Assembly (NCBI GenBank): GCA_948144175.1
Contig: CANXME010002107.1
Location: 1,528,501 to 1,592,500 of the forward strand
Direction: 5' to 3'
From: Closterium sp. NIES-65
Lineage: Eukaryota; Streptophyta; Zygnematophyceae; Desmidiales; Closteriaceae
DNA: 64,000 nucleotides
This document shows positions 44,516 to 56,807 of this stretch, one piece after another. The stretch's first letter is position 1, and each line of letters opens with the position of its first letter. The notes under the pieces are model-generated. The model saw only the letters and a program-made list of their open reading frames with translations, was not told where the DNA came from and did not search any database. A program made the position numbers and the translations under genes.

Positions 44516-46233
44516 CTCTGCACCACCTGCCACACACCCACTGCGAGCTGCACAGAGCAAGCAGAAAAGGAGTACGCGGCAATTCAGGAAGCGGAGAGCG
44601 CTAAAGCAGAACCCACGGGCACGACTACAGAAGAGCTTGCTGTGACAACTCACCGCATCTTCGGTGAACCCAATGAAACATTTGGGCAACTACGGGTGGA
44701 TCGACCAACACCGCGATCAGAGACACTGCGGTTCGTTCTTCGCGCCACCACCGGCACCTTCGACGAAGACGGACAACCGCGTCCATACACCCGCGAAGTC
44801 TACCGTCACGTCATCGATCCAGCTTGGAAGGATCCTGACGCAAAAGGGGAGCTGAGCGTCAAGGAAGAACAAGCCAAGGCCCGGGCGGAGAAGAAACAGA
44901 AACTGTATGAGGAGCGTGTCGCGGCAGGGTGGGACGAAGAGTCTGCACGACGAGGCGCATGGGGAGATGAGGATTACGAACCAGAAGGAGGCGCAACCCG
45001 GGCATCCGCAACTGGAGGATGGGGAACCAGCGCCAGCGGCACGGTCACGGCGGGAGGATGGGGGACAGCCGAACCCGACGAAGAAGAGCTCACTCAAAAG
45101 GAATTGGAGGAAGCTGAACAAGAGATGAAAGCTGAGCGTGGTGAAGTATCACCCCGAGTCATCATTCCCCTCGGACGACCCCCACGCACTGGTGAACCAC
45201 CTCGCTCACCTCCTCGCTGGAATGATCCTTGGTCGGTGATTGAGGAGGGGAATACACCATCAACTAGTCCGCGGGACTCACTTGGTCCAATCTCTCGCCC
45301 AGATCCGTTCGCTCACTTCATTGAAGGCACCACGACCTCGCTCACCATCATTCCCGACCGCGAATTTCTCGCCCTCTACCTCACAACGGCACATGCAGAA
45401 GGGGAGACAACGGCAGAAGCAGAAGCAGAGGAGCCGGACAACGAAGCAGAGCCAGGAGAAGAGGAAGAACCCCCACTCCAGATCCCGCAACTCACAGCAG
45501 AAGAAGCAGCAGAACACTACGCTCGTTACAAGCGCACCTCCGGCATCCGTGCCGAAGATGATCTATGGCACCAGCAGATGGGCAACCCCTCGCGCCAGAC
45601 ACTCGCCAACTGCCTCCGCGCTAAAGTCTTTCCGCGAGGAGCACTGCTGCGCCCCGACGGAACGGAACTACAGAAGAACACCCCACACCCGACCACCTGC
45701 ATTGTCTGTCCCACAGCCGCACTCTCTCACACCGCCTACCCCTCTCTGGAGCCAAGCACCAACCGCTACAAAAAGCTGGAGAAAGTATACAGCGATTTCA
45801 TCGTACTCACATGCGGCGGCATCAACGGCGAGAAGTATACTCTCACCTTCATCGACGCCTACTCACGTCATGTATGGGTCGCTAACGTCGATGCCCGCTC
45901 CAAGGCTCCATATGTGTTCCGCATCTTCCTCGCGCACGCACAGCGCCAGTTAGGAAGGAAACTGAAGATCTGGCAGAGTGATGGGGCAAAGGAATTTCGT
46001 TGCAATGAACTGGAGAGCGTTCTCACCAAGAAGGGGATCAAGCATGAGATTTCTCTCCCCTACGCTCACTAGCAGCAATGTGTCGCTGAGAGGGTCGATC
46101 GCACTCTCATGACAAAAGTTCGCGCTATCATGAATCAGTCCGGCCTGCCAAAGAAGTTTTGGCCCTACGCCATAAACCACGCAGTCCGCCTGTACAACCT
46201 CCTCTCCACCACCGCCAACAGGGATAACCTGTC
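44516..46233 (+). pseudogene. Element E spacer and integrase N-terminal part
   Basis: Open from the TRIM to TAG at 46070-46072 (Gln in A). An acidic, Glu/Ala-rich spacer of about 300 residues precedes the integrase zinc-binding region (H-Q-Q-M-G-N-P-S, C-I-V-C-P) and the catalytic core with Y-S-D-F-I, F-I-D-A-Y-S-R-H-V-W and W-Q-S-D-G-A-K-E-F. After the TAG the frame resumes (V-A-E-R-V-D-R-T-L) and is then cut by F at 46234. Confidence 0.8.
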
Positions 46234-46364
46234 TGTCAGATTACTATAGCTTATACATGTTGTAGGCTGTAGTGGGGTAGCACATAAGGGGTACAACCCA
46301 ATTAGGGTTGGTACTTGTACTGTTTTCATTTCATAGTTGATCATTCCTGTTCCTTACTTTCACA
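46234..46364 (+). repeat. Element F 5' LTR
   Basis: 131 bp, TGTCAGATTAC...CTTTCACA. Confidence 0.95.
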
Positions 46365-46444
46365 TGGTATAGAGCGGGTTCCCTGTGGGAACTTCGCCTA
46401 GGGCCCACCGAAGCGCGCCCCGAGGCGCGCGATCGTTTTTTTTT
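46365..46444 (+). other. Element F primer site, hairpins and T-run
   Basis: TGGTATAGAGC primer site (46365), then hairpin GTTCCC-TGT-GGGAAC (46378-46392, with an extra G-T pair), then GCGCGCC-CCGA-GGCGCGC (46413-46430) followed by a T-run (46436-46444). D has the same order; B and G have analogous hairpins with other stem bases. Confidence 0.7.
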
Positions 46445-47405
46445 GCGACCCCCCGAGTCGCCCTTCCCCACGCGGCCCCGCTGCCCTTCACGCAGCCCCG
46501 CCGCCCTTCCTAGCGGTCCCGCCCACCCTTCGAGCGGCCCCGCCTCTCCTTCGCGGCCCCGCCGTCTAGTCGCGGCCCCACCACCTCCTCGCGGCCCCAC
46601 TACGACGCGGCCCCGCCGCCTGCTCGGACGCGGCCCCGCCGCCTGCTCCGACACGGCCCCGCCGCCCGCTACGAAGCGGCCCCGCCGCCTGCTCAGACGC
46701 GGCCACGCCGCCTGCTCAACCGCGGCCCCGCCGCCCGCTACGACGCGACCTCCGCCGCCTGCTCAGCCGCGGCCCCGCCGCCCTCTACGGCGCGGCCTCC
46801 GCCGCCTGCTCAGCCGCGGCCCCGCCGCCCGCTACTACGCGGCCCCGCCGCCGGCTCAGTCGCGGGTGCTCCCAGCGGCCCGCCGCTGCACCTCTGCCGG
46901 CTCCGCCGTCTCCTGTCCCGGCCCCGCCGTCCCCTATCCCGGCCCCGCCGCTGCTCCCTGACGGCCCGCCGCTACGCCCTGACGGCCCGCCGCTGCACCT
47001 GTCCCGGCTCCGCCGCTGCACCCTGACGGCCCCGCCGTCCCCTGTCCCGGCCCCGCCGCTGCACCCTGACGGCCCCGCCGTCCCTTGTCCCGGCCCCGCC
47101 ACTACACTGCAGCCGAGCCGCCCAGCAGCAGCCGGACCGCCCAGCAGCAGCCGAGCCGCCCAGCAGCAGCCGAGCCGCCCAGCAGCAGCCGAGCCGCCCA
47201 GCAGCAGCCGAGCCGCCCAGCAGCAGCCGAGCCGCCCAGCAGCAGCCGAGCCGCCCAGCAGCAGCCGAGCCGCCCGGTACCCGAGCCGCCCGAGCCGCCC
47301 GATCCGCCCGAGCCGCCCGAGCCGCCCGAGCCGCCCCACCAGCCCGAGCCGCCTACTGCTGACCTACCCGACTCTCCTAGCCCGGTGAGACTTTCAGCTG
47401 CTGCC
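46445..47405 (+). repeat. Element F leader: GC mini-hairpin repeats
   Basis: Tandem GCGGCCCCGCCGCC-type units (about 46480-46860), then GACGGCCCCGCCGTC-type units (about 46960-47090), then CAGCAGCCGAGCCGCC repeats (about 47110-47275). No ATG is needed here; the gag ATG is at 47406 in context GCCATGG. Confidence 0.75.
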
Positions 47406-50400
47406 ATGGCCACCCCCAATGTTCTTACTTTTGACGCTGAGGGGAGGGCCATTGACTTTGCCGTCTGGATCGAAGACCTGCAGCTGTACTTACTGTGTGA
47501 TGCGATAGATGAGGTCTCTCTCTTTGACTTTGTCTCTGGCGCTGTCCCTGCCCCGCCTGCTGATGCTGACTCTGCCGTTCGCTCCAAGTGGGCGACCCGC
47601 GATGCTGCTGCACGTCTTGCTGTGCGTCGCCACCTCCCTTCCTCTGAGCGTGCCCACTTTAGTCAGTCCAAGACCGCTCAGGCCTTGTACGACGCTGTAG
47701 TTGCACGCTACTCCTCCCCTTCCTCCGCTACCCTTAGCCGCCTCATGCTACCGTTTCTCTTCCCTGACCTCGCTTCCTTTCCCACTGTTGCTGACCTCGT
47801 TACCCACCTCCGCGCTAGTGACACCCGCTACCGCGCTGCCCTTCCTGCTGAGTTCCGCGCTGCGAACCCTCCTCCCATGTACATCACTCTCTACTTTCTC
47901 GTCACCCGTCTCCCTGAGTCCCTTCGTGTCGTTAGGGACCAGTTTCTCTCTGTCTGTCCCATCACTCTCACTGTCGACCTCCTTGAGGAGTCCCTGCTAG
48001 CGGCTGAGAAGAGTATAGTCGCTGTAGGGGCCTCTCGGGGTGACCCTCGCACCCCCATCTTTGAGGGGTGTGGTCCTTCCCCCCTGCTGCCCTCTGTCGC
48101 CTCTGCCGCTGCGGCCAACCTCGCTGGTTTTGAGTCGGTCGGCGCGGCGTCTGCCCCCAGCGGCAGACGCCGCTCTGGCAAGGGCAAGGGGGGCAAGGGA
48201 GCGGGTGGAGCTAGAGGGGGCGGTGGAGGAGGCGGTGGGGGTGGAGGGGGGAGTGGGGGTGGCGGTGGGGGTGGTGGCGGGAGTGGAGGTACTGGTGGCG
48301 GCGGTGGAGGCGGAGGTGGCGGCGGAGGTGGTAGCGGAGGAGGCGGTGGGAGCGGTGGGGGCGACGGTCCTGGTGGGGGAGGTGGCGGTGGAGACGAGGG
48401 TGGCGGTGGAGGCGGGGGTGGCGGTGGAGGCGGGGGTCGGAGTGGCTCGTCCCAGCGGAGCAGCTCTGGGGGTGGTCAGCGCCAGCAGCAGCAGCAGCAG
48501 CAGCCGCAGCAGCAGCCGCAGCAGCAGCAGCGCTCTCGCACCGTCCCCGGCCCTCAGCAGCTCCGTGAGTGGTACTTGCAGCGTCAGCGCGGTGGTGCGC
48601 TTGGTCCCTGCCCCTACGTTCTTCGCACTGGTGACCGTGCAGGGGAGAGGTGTGGAGGCGCCCACACAGCCCGTCGCTGCTTTGGCCGCCTGACCGACGC
48701 CTGGCGTCAGCAGTTTCCGGAGGCCGCTGAGATCCCCCGCTGGGGAGAGCTGTCTAGGGCTGGTGTAGCTATTTATGATCTTGACTTTGATGCTATTCTC
48801 TCTGCTATGTATGCTGTGACTGGTAGTGATGAGGATGACTGTTACCGGTGTTTCCCGCCCGACCCGGGCATTGGTACTGCCGCGTCAGGTACTAGTGAGG
48901 CTGCTGCTCTAGGTGCCAGTGCGTCTGTGCTCTCAGGTACTAGTGAGTCCGCCCTCTCAGGTACTGTGTCGGCTTCGGCCTCTCACACCTTCACCCTTGA
49001 CTCTGGGGCGTCTCGCTCCTTCTTTAGGGACCGCACCACTCTCACGCCGCTGAGTCGGCCTGTTGCGGTGTCCCTGGCTGACCCCTCTGGGGGGCCTGTC
49101 CTGTCTCGCTTCTCCACTGTCCTCCCGTGTCCGGCGGCCCCCTCTGGCACCCTGACTGGTCTCTACCTCCCCTCGTTCTCGACAAACTTGGTGAGTGGTG
49201 CTGACCTCCAGGATGCGGGTGTCCACCAGTTCACCCCTGCTCGTCAGCGGGTGACCCACTGCACGGAGGCGGATACAGGTCGCCACCTGGCTACGTTTAC
49301 ACGTCGGCCAGGGTCGAGCCTGTACACACTGACCACTGCTTCTCCTCCAGGTACTGCGTCTGGTAGGGTCCCTTCGTCTGGTCAGGTGTTTGCTGCAGAG
49401 TCCAGGTCTGGTCCTGAGTCTGCCCCCTGTTCGTGTCGTCGTCTGTCTCACGAGACCCTCCTCTGGCACCACCGCCTTGGCCACCCCTCTCTGCTTCGGC
49501 TCAGAGGCATGGCCTCGCGAGTCCTTGTGTCTGGTCTTCCCCGGTCCCTCCCTCCCCTTCCTCCGGGCCCTGGCCCTGCCTGTGTCCCCTGTGTCGAGGG
49601 GCGCCAGCGTGCTGCCCCTCACTCCTCCCAGTTTCCTCCGACGGAGGCCCCGTTGCAGACGCTTCACATGGACGTGTGGGGCCCAGCCCGCGTCCGTGGA
49701 CAGGGTCAGGAGCGCTACTTCCTGCTGGTGGTTGACGACTACTCGCGTTACACCACAGTCTTCCCCTTGCGCAGCAAGGGTGAGGTCACTGAGGTGTTGA
49801 TCGACTGGATCCGCGCAGCTCGTCTTCAGCTTCGGAGGAGCTTTGGCTCTGACTTCCCTGTTTTGCGTCTGCACTCGGACAGAGGCGGAGAGTTCTCCTC
49901 TGCCCTCCTGAGTGCCTACTGTCGTGTGCGAGGCATCCGTCAGACCTTCACGCTTCCGGACTCACCACAGCAGAATGGGATTGCTGAGCGCCGCATTGGC
50001 ATGGTCATGGACGTCGCTCGTACGTCCATGATGCATGCGGCAGCTCCCCATTTTCTGTGGCCGTTTGCGGTCAGGTACGCTGCGCACCAGATCAACCTCC
50101 ACCCCAGGGTCTCTCGACCGGAGACCTCCCCAGCTCTGCTGTGGACGGGGAAGGTTGGCGATGCGTCGGCGTTCCGTGTCTGGGGATCTCGGGCGTTTGT
50201 TCGCGACCTGTCTGCGGACAAGCTGTCCCCTCGTGCTTCTCCTTGCGTCTTCCTGGGGTTCCCCCCCGACGCCCCTGGGTGGCAGTTTTACCACCCCACC
50301 TCTCGACGTGTTCTGTCCTCCCAGGACGTCACGTTCGACGAGTCGGTACCCTACTACCGCCTCTTCCCCTACCGCACTCCGTCCCTCCCCCCACCCCCGC

Positions 50401-53363
50401 TCTTCTTGGTACCAGGTCCCCCCCCGGTAGTCCCCCTCCCCCCTCAGGGTCCTGCCCCTTCAGGTGTGTCCCAGGTAGACGCGGTTGAGCCTGTCGAGGT
50501 CACTGGTGACTCTGGTGCTGCTGCGGGAGCTGAGCCTGGGGGTGCGGAGCCTGGGGGTGCGGAGTCTGGGGGTGCTGTGCCTGGGGGTGCTGAGCCTGGA
50601 GGTGTCGAGCCTGGGGGTGCTGAGCCTGGGGGTGCTGTTCCTGGGGGTGCTGAGCCTGGGGGTGCTGTACCTGGGGGTGCTGAGCCTGGGGGTGCTGAGC
50701 CTGGGGGTGCTGTTCCTGGGGGTGCTGAGCCTGGGGGTGCTGTGCCTGGGGGTGCTTCGTCTCGCCGGGAGCCACTCTCCCCACAGGAGCTGCGTGAGTG
50801 GTTTGCCCGGCGCTGGAGGCGTGCTGCTAGAGCTGGTGGTTCTTCGACTGCAGAGGGTACTGCTGCCACGCGTCCTGGCGGTGCTCGTCCTGTGGGTGCT
50901 GGAGCTGCTGGGTCTGAGAGCTCTCCTGGAGCTGGTACTGCTGAGGGTGTTAACGCTGAGCCTGCAGTTGGAGGTCCGACTGACAGTACTCATGGTGCTG
51001 CTGCTGGAGGTTCTGGAGCGTCTGGTGGTTCTGCTGGAGGTGCTGCTGGAGTGGGTGCTCCTAACGGGCCTGCTGGTGCTGTTCCTGCTGTTTCTGGCGT
51101 CACCGCGCGGCCCCGACCGTACTTCGTTCCGCTCCTGCAGCAGGTTCTTGGTCTTGCACCTCCTCCTCCTCCCTTAGAGGGTCCGCAGCCTGTCCGGTCA
51201 CAGCCACAGCTACAGCCTGCCTCCCCTTTGCCTGCTCCTTCTCCCTACGCTGGTCCGACTGGAGGTCTTACTGAGCGTCGTGAGCCTGCGTCTCGTCCTG
51301 CGTCGCCTGTTCGTACTGAGCGCGCTAGTGGTCGCGGGTCGCGTCAGCGTCCTCCTCCTGTCCCTGGCACGCACCGGATGTCTTTGCGTCCGTCCACTCC
51401 TCCTCTGCGTGCCCCTTTACCTTCTCCTCCTGCTTCCTCTCTTCCTGCTCTTGCCGACCCGGAGTCGGACTCTCTTCGTGCTGCCAGTCCTACTGTCACG
51501 CGTCTCCTTGCTACTGCTGTCACTGACCCTTCCTTCGAGTCGTCTGCTGCGTCTGCCCTTGTCACTGAGCTTGTCGACTTTGCTGCGCGCTGTCGTCTAG
51601 ACTACGCTGCTCGTCTTGTCACTGAGTCTGAGTCCGCCTGTCCTCCGTCCGTCGGGGGTGAGTGTGCCCTTGGCACGGACGTCCTTGAGGACAGGCAGGA
51701 GGAGTTCCAGTGTCTAGCCGCTGCTTCACCTCGTCTCGCGTCTGTACTGCTAGCCCCTGAGGGAGACCCGGATGCACCAGACATCCCGACTCCGCGCTCT
51801 TACGCGGAGGCGGTAGAGGGTCCCTACTCCTCTCAGTGGCAGGCAGCTATGGATGCAGAGATGGCTTCCTGGAAGTCCACAGGCACCTACGTTGACGCTG
51901 TTCCCCCTCCTGGGGCGAACATCGTCAGTGGCATGTGGGTTTTCAGGGTGAAGCGGCCGCCGGGTTCTCCGCCTGTCTTCAAGGCGCGTTACGTGGCTCG
52001 TGGCTTCACTCAGCGGCAGGGGGTTGACTACTTTCAGACCTTCTCCCCCACCCCGAAGATGACCACTCTTCGGGTTCTGCTGCACGTTGCTGCTCACCGT
52101 GACTACGAGCTGCACTCTCTCGACTTCAGCACAGCTTTCTTGCAGGGCAGCCTGCACGAGGAGATCTGGCTGCGTCGCCCACCTGGCTTCACTGGGTCTT
52201 TCCCTCCTGGTACCCAGTGGAGTCTCCGGCGTCCAGACTACGGTCTCCGCCAGGCGCCACGTGAGTGGCACGACACACTGAGGACTACGCTCGCGGCACT
52301 TGGGTTTGCTCCTTCTACTGCCGACCCGTCGCTGTTTCTGCGCACCGACACCTCTCTGCCGCCGTTCTACATCCTCGTGTACGTCGACGACTTGGTCTTT
52401 GCCACAGCTGACACTGCTGGACTCGCCTACGTGAAGTCCGAGCTGCAGAAGAGACACACGTGCACTGACCTGGGTGAACCGCGTAGCTACCTTGGCTTGC
52501 AGATCACCCGGGACAGAGCACGCCGCACCATTACCCTGACTCAGTCACACATGGTGCAGCAGGTCCTTCAGCGCTTCGGCTTCACGTACTCCTCGCCTCA
52601 GGCCACTCCTCTGCCTACTCGCCACTCGCTCTCAGCTCTGCCTTCGGATGAGTCCGTAGAGTCGAGTGGCCCGTACCCAGAGCTTGTTGGCTGCCTCATG
52701 TACCTGATGACCTGCACACGACCTGACCTCGCATACCCACTTAGCATTCTCGCACGCTTTGTTGCTCCTGGGAGACACCGACCAGAGCACATGGCTGCAG
52801 CGAAGAGGGTGTTGCGTTACTTGTGTAGTACGTCGGGCATGGGGCTAGTGCTTGGAGGGCGCAGTCCAGTGGTCCTCACTGGGCACGCAGACGCTTCTTG
52901 GGCTGACGACCAGGCTACGCAGCGGTCGTCACAGGGTTACACCTTCAGCCTTGGTTCCGGCTCTGTCTCGTGGCGGGCTACCCGCTCGTCTTCTGTTCTC
53001 GGCTCCAGTTGTGAGGCTGAGATCTACGCTGGGGCTATGGCTGCGCAGGAGTTACGCTGGCTCACCTACCTGCTGACCGACCTTGGAGAGCAGCCTCGTT
53101 CTCCTCCAGTCCTGTACGTAGACAACAAGGCCATGCTGGCCTTGTGTCGAGAGCAGCGACTGGAGCACAGAACGAAGCACATTGCTCTCCGCTACTTTCT
53201 TGCTCGTGAGCTACAGCAGCGTGGACAGTTGCGACTTGCGTACGTGGCCTCTGAGGCCAACACTGCTGATGTCTTCACCAAGGCACTTGCTCCTTGTGAT
53301 CATCAGCGTTGTTGCACGCAGTTGGGTCTTGTGCCTGTCTTGCCTCACTTGCTCTCCTCTTGA
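47406..53363 (+). CDS. Element F gag-pol polyprotein, intact (1985 aa)
   Basis: Makes the particle and the enzymes that copy and insert the element. I start at ATG 47406 because B and D start at the same M-A-T-P; the frame upstream is leader. Order: gag; polyGly tract (about residues 260-346) and polyGln tract; Cys/His motif C-x13-C-x3-H-x4-C from residue 402; protease L-D-S-G-A-S (Asp 532); integrase zinc region (H-R-L-G-H-P-S, C-V-P-C) and catalytic D756, D825, E861 (the D-D-35-E spacing); P-G-G-A-E pentapeptide spacer; RT with Y-V-D-D at 1659-1662; RNase H with A-D-A-S-W-A-D-D and [11 protein letters not shown] stop. No canonical CX2CX4HX4C knuckle. Confidence 0.93.
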   Translation: MATPNVLTFDAEGRAIDFAVWIEDLQLYLLCDAIDEVSLFDFVSGAVPAPPADADSAVRSKWATRDAAARLAVRRHLPSSERAHFSQSKTAQALYDAVVARYSSPSSATLSRLMLPFLFPDLASFPTVADLVTHLRASDTRYRAALPAEFRAANPPPMYITLYFLVTRLPESLRVVRDQFLSVCPITLTVDLLEESLLAAEKSIVAVGASRGDPRTPIFEGCGPSPLLPSVASAAAANLAGFESVGAASAPSGRRRSGKGKGGKGAGGARGGGGGGGGGGGGSGGGGGGGGGSGGTGGGGGGGGGGGGGSGGGGGSGGGDGPGGGGGGGDEGGGGGGGGGGGGGRSGSSQRSSSGGGQRQQQQQQQPQQQPQQQQRSRTVPGPQQLREWYLQRQRGGALGPCPYVLRTGDRAGERCGGAHTARRCFGRLTDAWRQQFPEAAEIPRWGELSRAGVAIYDLDFDAILSAMYAVTGSDEDDCYRCFPPDPGIGTAASGTSEAAALGASASVLSGTSESALSGTVSASASHTFTLDSGASRSFFRDRTTLTPLSRPVAVSLADPSGGPVLSRFSTVLPCPAAPSGTLTGLYLPSFSTNLVSGADLQDAGVHQFTPARQRVTHCTEADTGRHLATFTRRPGSSLYTLTTASPPGTASGRVPSSGQVFAAESRSGPESAPCSCRRLSHETLLWHHRLGHPSLLRLRGMASRVLVSGLPRSLPPLPPGPGPACVPCVEGRQRAAPHSSQFPPTEAPLQTLHMDVWGPARVRGQGQERYFLLVVDDYSRYTTVFPLRSKGEVTEVLIDWIRAARLQLRRSFGSDFPVLRLHSDRGGEFSSALLSAYCRVRGIRQTFTLPDSPQQNGIAERRIGMVMDVARTSMMHAAAPHFLWPFAVRYAAHQINLHPRVSRPETSPALLWTGKVGDASAFRVWGSRAFVRDLSADKLSPRASPCVFLGFPPDAPGWQFYHPTSRRVLSSQDVTFDESVPYYRLFPYRTPSLPPPPLFLVPGPPPVVPLPPQGPAPSGVSQVDAVEPVEVTGDSGAAAGAEPGGAEPGGAESGGAVPGGAEPGGVEPGGAEPGGAVPGGAEPGGAVPGGAEPGGAEPGGAVPGGAEPGGAVPGGASSRREPLSPQELREWFARRWRRAARAGGSSTAEGTAATRPGGARPVGAGAAGSESSPGAGTAEGVNAEPAVGGPTDSTHGAAAGGSGASGGSAGGAAGVGAPNGPAGAVPAVSGVTARPRPYFVPLLQQVLGLAPPPPPLEGPQPVRSQPQLQPASPLPAPSPYAGPTGGLTERREPASRPASPVRTERASGRGSRQRPPPVPGTHRMSLRPSTPPLRAPLPSPPASSLPALADPESDSLRAASPTVTRLLATAVTDPSFESSAASALVTELVDFAARCRLDYAARLVTESESACPPSVGGECALGTDVLEDRQEEFQCLAAASPRLASVLLAPEGDPDAPDIPTPRSYAEAVEGPYSSQWQAAMDAEMASWKSTGTYVDAVPPPGANIVSGMWVFRVKRPPGSPPVFKARYVARGFTQRQGVDYFQTFSPTPKMTTLRVLLHVAAHRDYELHSLDFSTAFLQGSLHEEIWLRRPPGFTGSFPPGTQWSLRRPDYGLRQAPREWHDTLRTTLAALGFAPSTADPSLFLRTDTSLPPFYILVYVDDLVFATADTAGLAYVKSELQKRHTCTDLGEPRSYLGLQITRDRARRTITLTQSHMVQQVLQRFGFTYSSPQATPLPTRHSLSALPSDESVESSGPYPELVGCLMYLMTCTRPDLAYPLSILARFVAPGRHRPEHMAAAKRVLRYLCSTSGMGLVLGGRSPVVLTGHADASWADDQATQRSSQGYTFSLGSGSVSWRATRSSSVLGSSCEAEIYAGAMAAQELRWLTYLLTDLGEQPRSPPVLYVDNKAMLALCREQRLEHRTKHIALRYFLARELQQRGQLRLAYVASEANTADVFTKALAPCDHQRCCTQLGLVPVLPHLLSS

Positions 53364-53575
53364 CCTTGCTTGTACCTTCGCCTATATATACTCTTGCTCT
53401 TGCTTGCTTGACTCTTGTATATCTCTATATATGATCTTGCATGTGAACTGGCCGTCTGGCCTTTGAACTTGTGCTCGGAATGCGTGGTGACTTTGTGATC
53501 CACCCTGAGCTTTGCTTTGCTTTGCTTGACTGGTCTTGTGACCCCTTGTTCTCCCCCACTTTGCCTATGGGGGTG

Positions 53576-53706
53576 TGTCAGATTACTATAGCTTATACAT
53601 GTTGTAGGCTGTAGTGGGGTAGCACATAAGGGGTACAACCCAATTAGGGTTGGTACTTGTACTGTTTTCATTTCATAGTTGATCATTCCTGTTCCTTACT
53701 TTCACA
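53576..53706 (+). repeat. Element F 3' LTR
   Basis: 131 bp; preceded by CTATGGGGGTG and followed by the TSD CTGTC. Confidence 0.95.
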
Positions 53707-55865
53707 CTGTCCCCTCACATGAAGTGGACCGGCTCAAGGGGAGACCCCTCCATGCTGAGGGTTTGGGGGTGCATGGTGCAATATCGGCCGACTTCGGCCA
53801 CATTCGGCAAGTTCGTTCATTCTGCGTGCTGGGGAGTTCATCTGGGGCTCAGTCACGAGCACAAAGGATGGCTCATTCTTGACATTGACAGTAACGAAAT
53901 TGTTCCTGCGCGCGACATTCTCTTCTACGAGCGACTCACTCTGAAGCAGTGGATCGAGGACGAACGCCGCAATCAGGCACAAGGCTATGCCAACAGCGGT
54001 CGCAGCTTTGCGACTCCAGAAGACGAAGCAGCAGCAGCAGCACTGTACCGCGACGGCACCGACGAATATCCTAGCATCCCGCCTCGCGCGCGCGATGATG
54101 ACGACGATGACAGCGATGATGACCCTGCACCAAGACCATCACGGCGCCAAGCAGAGCTTAGCACCGCAGCACCCGACTATGAAAGCGGAGACGACGACGG
54201 GGTGGAAGTCCCCACCACCACAGATACCACCAATGTGTCAAGTCTTCAACTTTTCGGCCTGCACACATCCGTCTCCACTCTTGCACGGGCCGTGGAGCCA
54301 AAGAATACTCGCCAGGCCCTAACCGGCCCTCATGCCAAGGAGTGGCGTACTGCGATGGATGCGGAGCTAAAGGCGTTGGAATCTCATGACACCTGGGTCC
54401 TAGTCGATCGTGCAGCAGTGAAGGGGAGGAGGATACTCAGCGGAAAGTGGGTTTTTTCGCTTGAAAACTAACGCTGACGGCGCTATCGAACGCTTCAAGG
54501 CACGTTGGGTCGTACGCGGGTACGATCAGCGCCACGGCATTGACTTTGATCAGACCTTCGCTCCCGTCAGTCGTCACACCTCGGTCCGGATTCTACTCGC
54601 CATTGCCGCCGCTAAACACCTGCCATTGCGACAAATCGAAGTGAAGAACGCGTTCTTATACGCGTTGGTGGACGCCACCATCTTTGTGGAGCAGTCGCAC
54701 ACCTACGGAGAAGGTGATCCCAGGGTCTGTCAACTGAAGAAGTCCCTCTACGGGATCAAGCAGGCGCCTCGCCTTTGGCAGCAGCATCTGCACAAAATCC
54801 TTCTCGAAATCGGCTTCAAGCAGCTTCCACCCGGGAATGTATCGTCTTCACTTCAGTGGCGACTACATCCTCCTGACAGTCTACGTCGACAACCTGCTGT
54901 ACACGGGCACCTGCAACAAACTCCTCGATCAGTTTCAGGAGAACTTGGCGCAGCGCGTGGATATCACCATCAACCTCGAAGTGAAGTAGTTTTGGGGGTT
55001 AAACATCACTTACGCGTCTGAAGCAATTCATCTGTCAGCCTCCAAGTATGCAGAGCAGCTAGGGGAACGCTTCAACATCTCTCCGGCACCACTTTCAACT
55101 CCCTACCGCAACCCCAGCACCAACTACAAACCGGACAACAAAGCACTGTCACCCGCAGGGCTCCAACTGTACCAGCAGCAACTAAGTTGCTTGCTGTTCG
55201 CCTCTGTCACCTGCCGACCCGACCTTTCGTACATCGCTAGCCAACTGGTGCAGTATTCTCGCAAGTTAGTAGCTGAGAACCAGCTGGACCTGGAACGCGC
55301 CGTGCAGTACTTCATCTCCACACCTGACATTGGGCTCTCCTACTCCATGCTGATGACGATCTCCTTCAACCTCAATGGCTACGTGGACGCAGATCATGCA
55401 GCTGATCCTGCAAATCGACGGTCCCGAACCGGCTTCGTTTTTCGCCTGGAACCAACTGGGCCAATCTCCTGGAACTCGCAGAAGCAGGAGCTGGTTGCCC
55501 TGTCACTGGCCGAAGCAGAATACATCGCCGCGACAGCAGTAGTTTGCGAAGGCCTGTACCTGCAGGAGCTGCTACAGGAAGTGAAAATTCCAACCTCGCC
55601 TACCTTTCGCCTTCACTACGACAACCAGAGTTCCATCAAGAACGCGAACAAGCCAGGTTTCGTGAACCGCACGAAGCACATCGCACTTCGGTACTTTTTC
55701 GTCAAGGACGAAATTAACCAAGGAAAAGTTGACCTCACCTACTGCCCGACTACTGAGATGGCGGCAGACTTCCTCACCAAGCGCCTGCCACGTCAGCAGT
55801 ACAAGCACTGCTCTGACCTCACCGGAGTAGTCAAGCGAGTCAGCTCCACCCGCGTCCAGGAATGA
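53707..55865 (+). pseudogene. Element E integrase end, RT and RNase H, decayed
   Basis: Resumes after F (S-P-H-M-K-W-T-G; TSD counted once). A T-run insertion near 54450 shifts frame inside K-W-V-F; RT then reads A-R-W-V-V-R-G-Y-D-Q to the S-L-Y-G-I-K-Q-A-P block, shifts again near 54832, and shows Y-V-D-N instead of Y-V-D-D at the active site. TAG at 54987-54989 replaces a Gln. RNase H (G-Y-V-D-A-D-H-A-A-D, Y-D-N-Q-S-S-I-K-N-A-N) is open to TGA at 55865. Not functional. Confidence 0.82.
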
Positions 55866-55872
55866 AGGGGAG

Positions 55873-56282
55873 TGTTACGATATGAAGTTTTATGAGAAGG
55901 CATTCGTGTATGCTGCAGGAGCCGACTCTACCGAGTACGAAGTCGAGGAGTCAGAAGAGTCGAAGCGACGCGGCAACCGCCTGACCAAGACCGATGCAGG
56001 CAGAAACATTTGAGGTGAAAAGAGCGGGAAAAGGTTCAAAACGGGTTCCCGCGCCGCACGGTTTGAAACTGCTGCAATAAGGGAATGTACCCCTTAGAGT
56101 ACATAGCTAGCCTAGGTCTTTTCGTATTCCCCTGTATTCTTATATAAACCCGATGTATGCATGCTTTTATCAACTCAGTCATTTACATTCAGTCTGACAT
56201 GAGATTCAAACTTCCGCTGCAAACACTACTCTGCGATCAACCCTGAACGATCCTTCGCTAAGTCCCACTTAAAATTGTAACA
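55873..56282 (+). repeat. Element E 3' LTR
   Basis: 410 bp TGTTACG...TGTAACA, followed by the TSD GTTCA. Confidence 0.93.
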
Positions 56283-56287
56283 GTTCA

Positions 56288-56677
56288 TGAGAGTAGTTCA
56301 TGTATCTGAACTATAATTGGAGAAAAAATCCCGCATTCCCCTAGCAAGCTGACTGCAAGTATCAACAACTATCATTGTCAAATTGCCCTCTCAATTGGAT
56401 TGCTAAGTACGAGTTTCAATACGGTAGTCTATTGCATTCCGGTTCATTCCAATATCCTCGTAATCTCTGGGTATCCGTCTCGTTATACAAATGCTTGACA
56501 TTCTACTGTTTACGGACCAGGCAGGGACTTGTTTAGAGACCAAATGAATGGTACCGTTGTGGTGCTATTTGAACACTATAACGGGATTACAAACCCCACA
56601 TCCTGGTCCCAGTCTGTTGTTGGTTCACGTGCTGGTTCTTGAGCTGGTCCTCCAGATCCGAGCCGGACCCACGTGTA
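56288..56677. other. Host sequence between E and G
   Basis: AT-rich, no gene. Ends in GTGTA, the left target site of G. Confidence 0.6.
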
Positions 56678-56807
56678 TGTCAGAATGTTATCTTATGCTC
56701 TAGCCTGTAGGGGGGTGCTCTATAGCGAGTACAACCCTTCTAGAGTTTCCTATTTGTATCCCCATTCTTGCTAGTGCAGCCCCTCTTCTCTCTTCTATGA
56801 TTTCACA
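56678..56807 (+). repeat. Element G 5' LTR
   Basis: 130 bp, TGTCAGAATG...TTTCACA. Confidence 0.93.

Larger units (their letters stand above)
46234..53706 (+). mobile_element. Element F: intact Ty1/copia, nested in the E integrase
   Basis: 131-bp LTRs (46234-46364, 53576-53706) identical by eye, TSD CTGTC (46229-46233, 53707-53711). 7473 bp with one unbroken gag-pol frame, so it has everything needed for autonomous retrotransposition as far as the sequence shows. It interrupts E exactly at D-N-L/S-P-H. Confidence 0.96.
34518..56282 (+). mobile_element. Element E: old Ty1/copia carrying three insertions
   Basis: 5' LTR 34518-34641 plus 42175-42459 (split by D) and 3' LTR 55873-56282 (410 bp), with TSD GTTCA (34513-34517, 56283-56287). 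The LTRs differ at about fourteen sites, the most of any element here. Primer site at 42460. Nested inside: D in the 5' LTR, the TRIM in pol, F in the integrase. Lineage I; polypurine tract AAGGGGAG before 55873. Confidence 0.93.

Noticed and set aside
47085-47405. Extension of the F polyprotein upstream of ATG 47406
   Set aside because: It needs a TTG start and encodes only leader repeat (S-S-R-A-A-Q-Q-Q-P); B and D start at the matching M-A-T-P.
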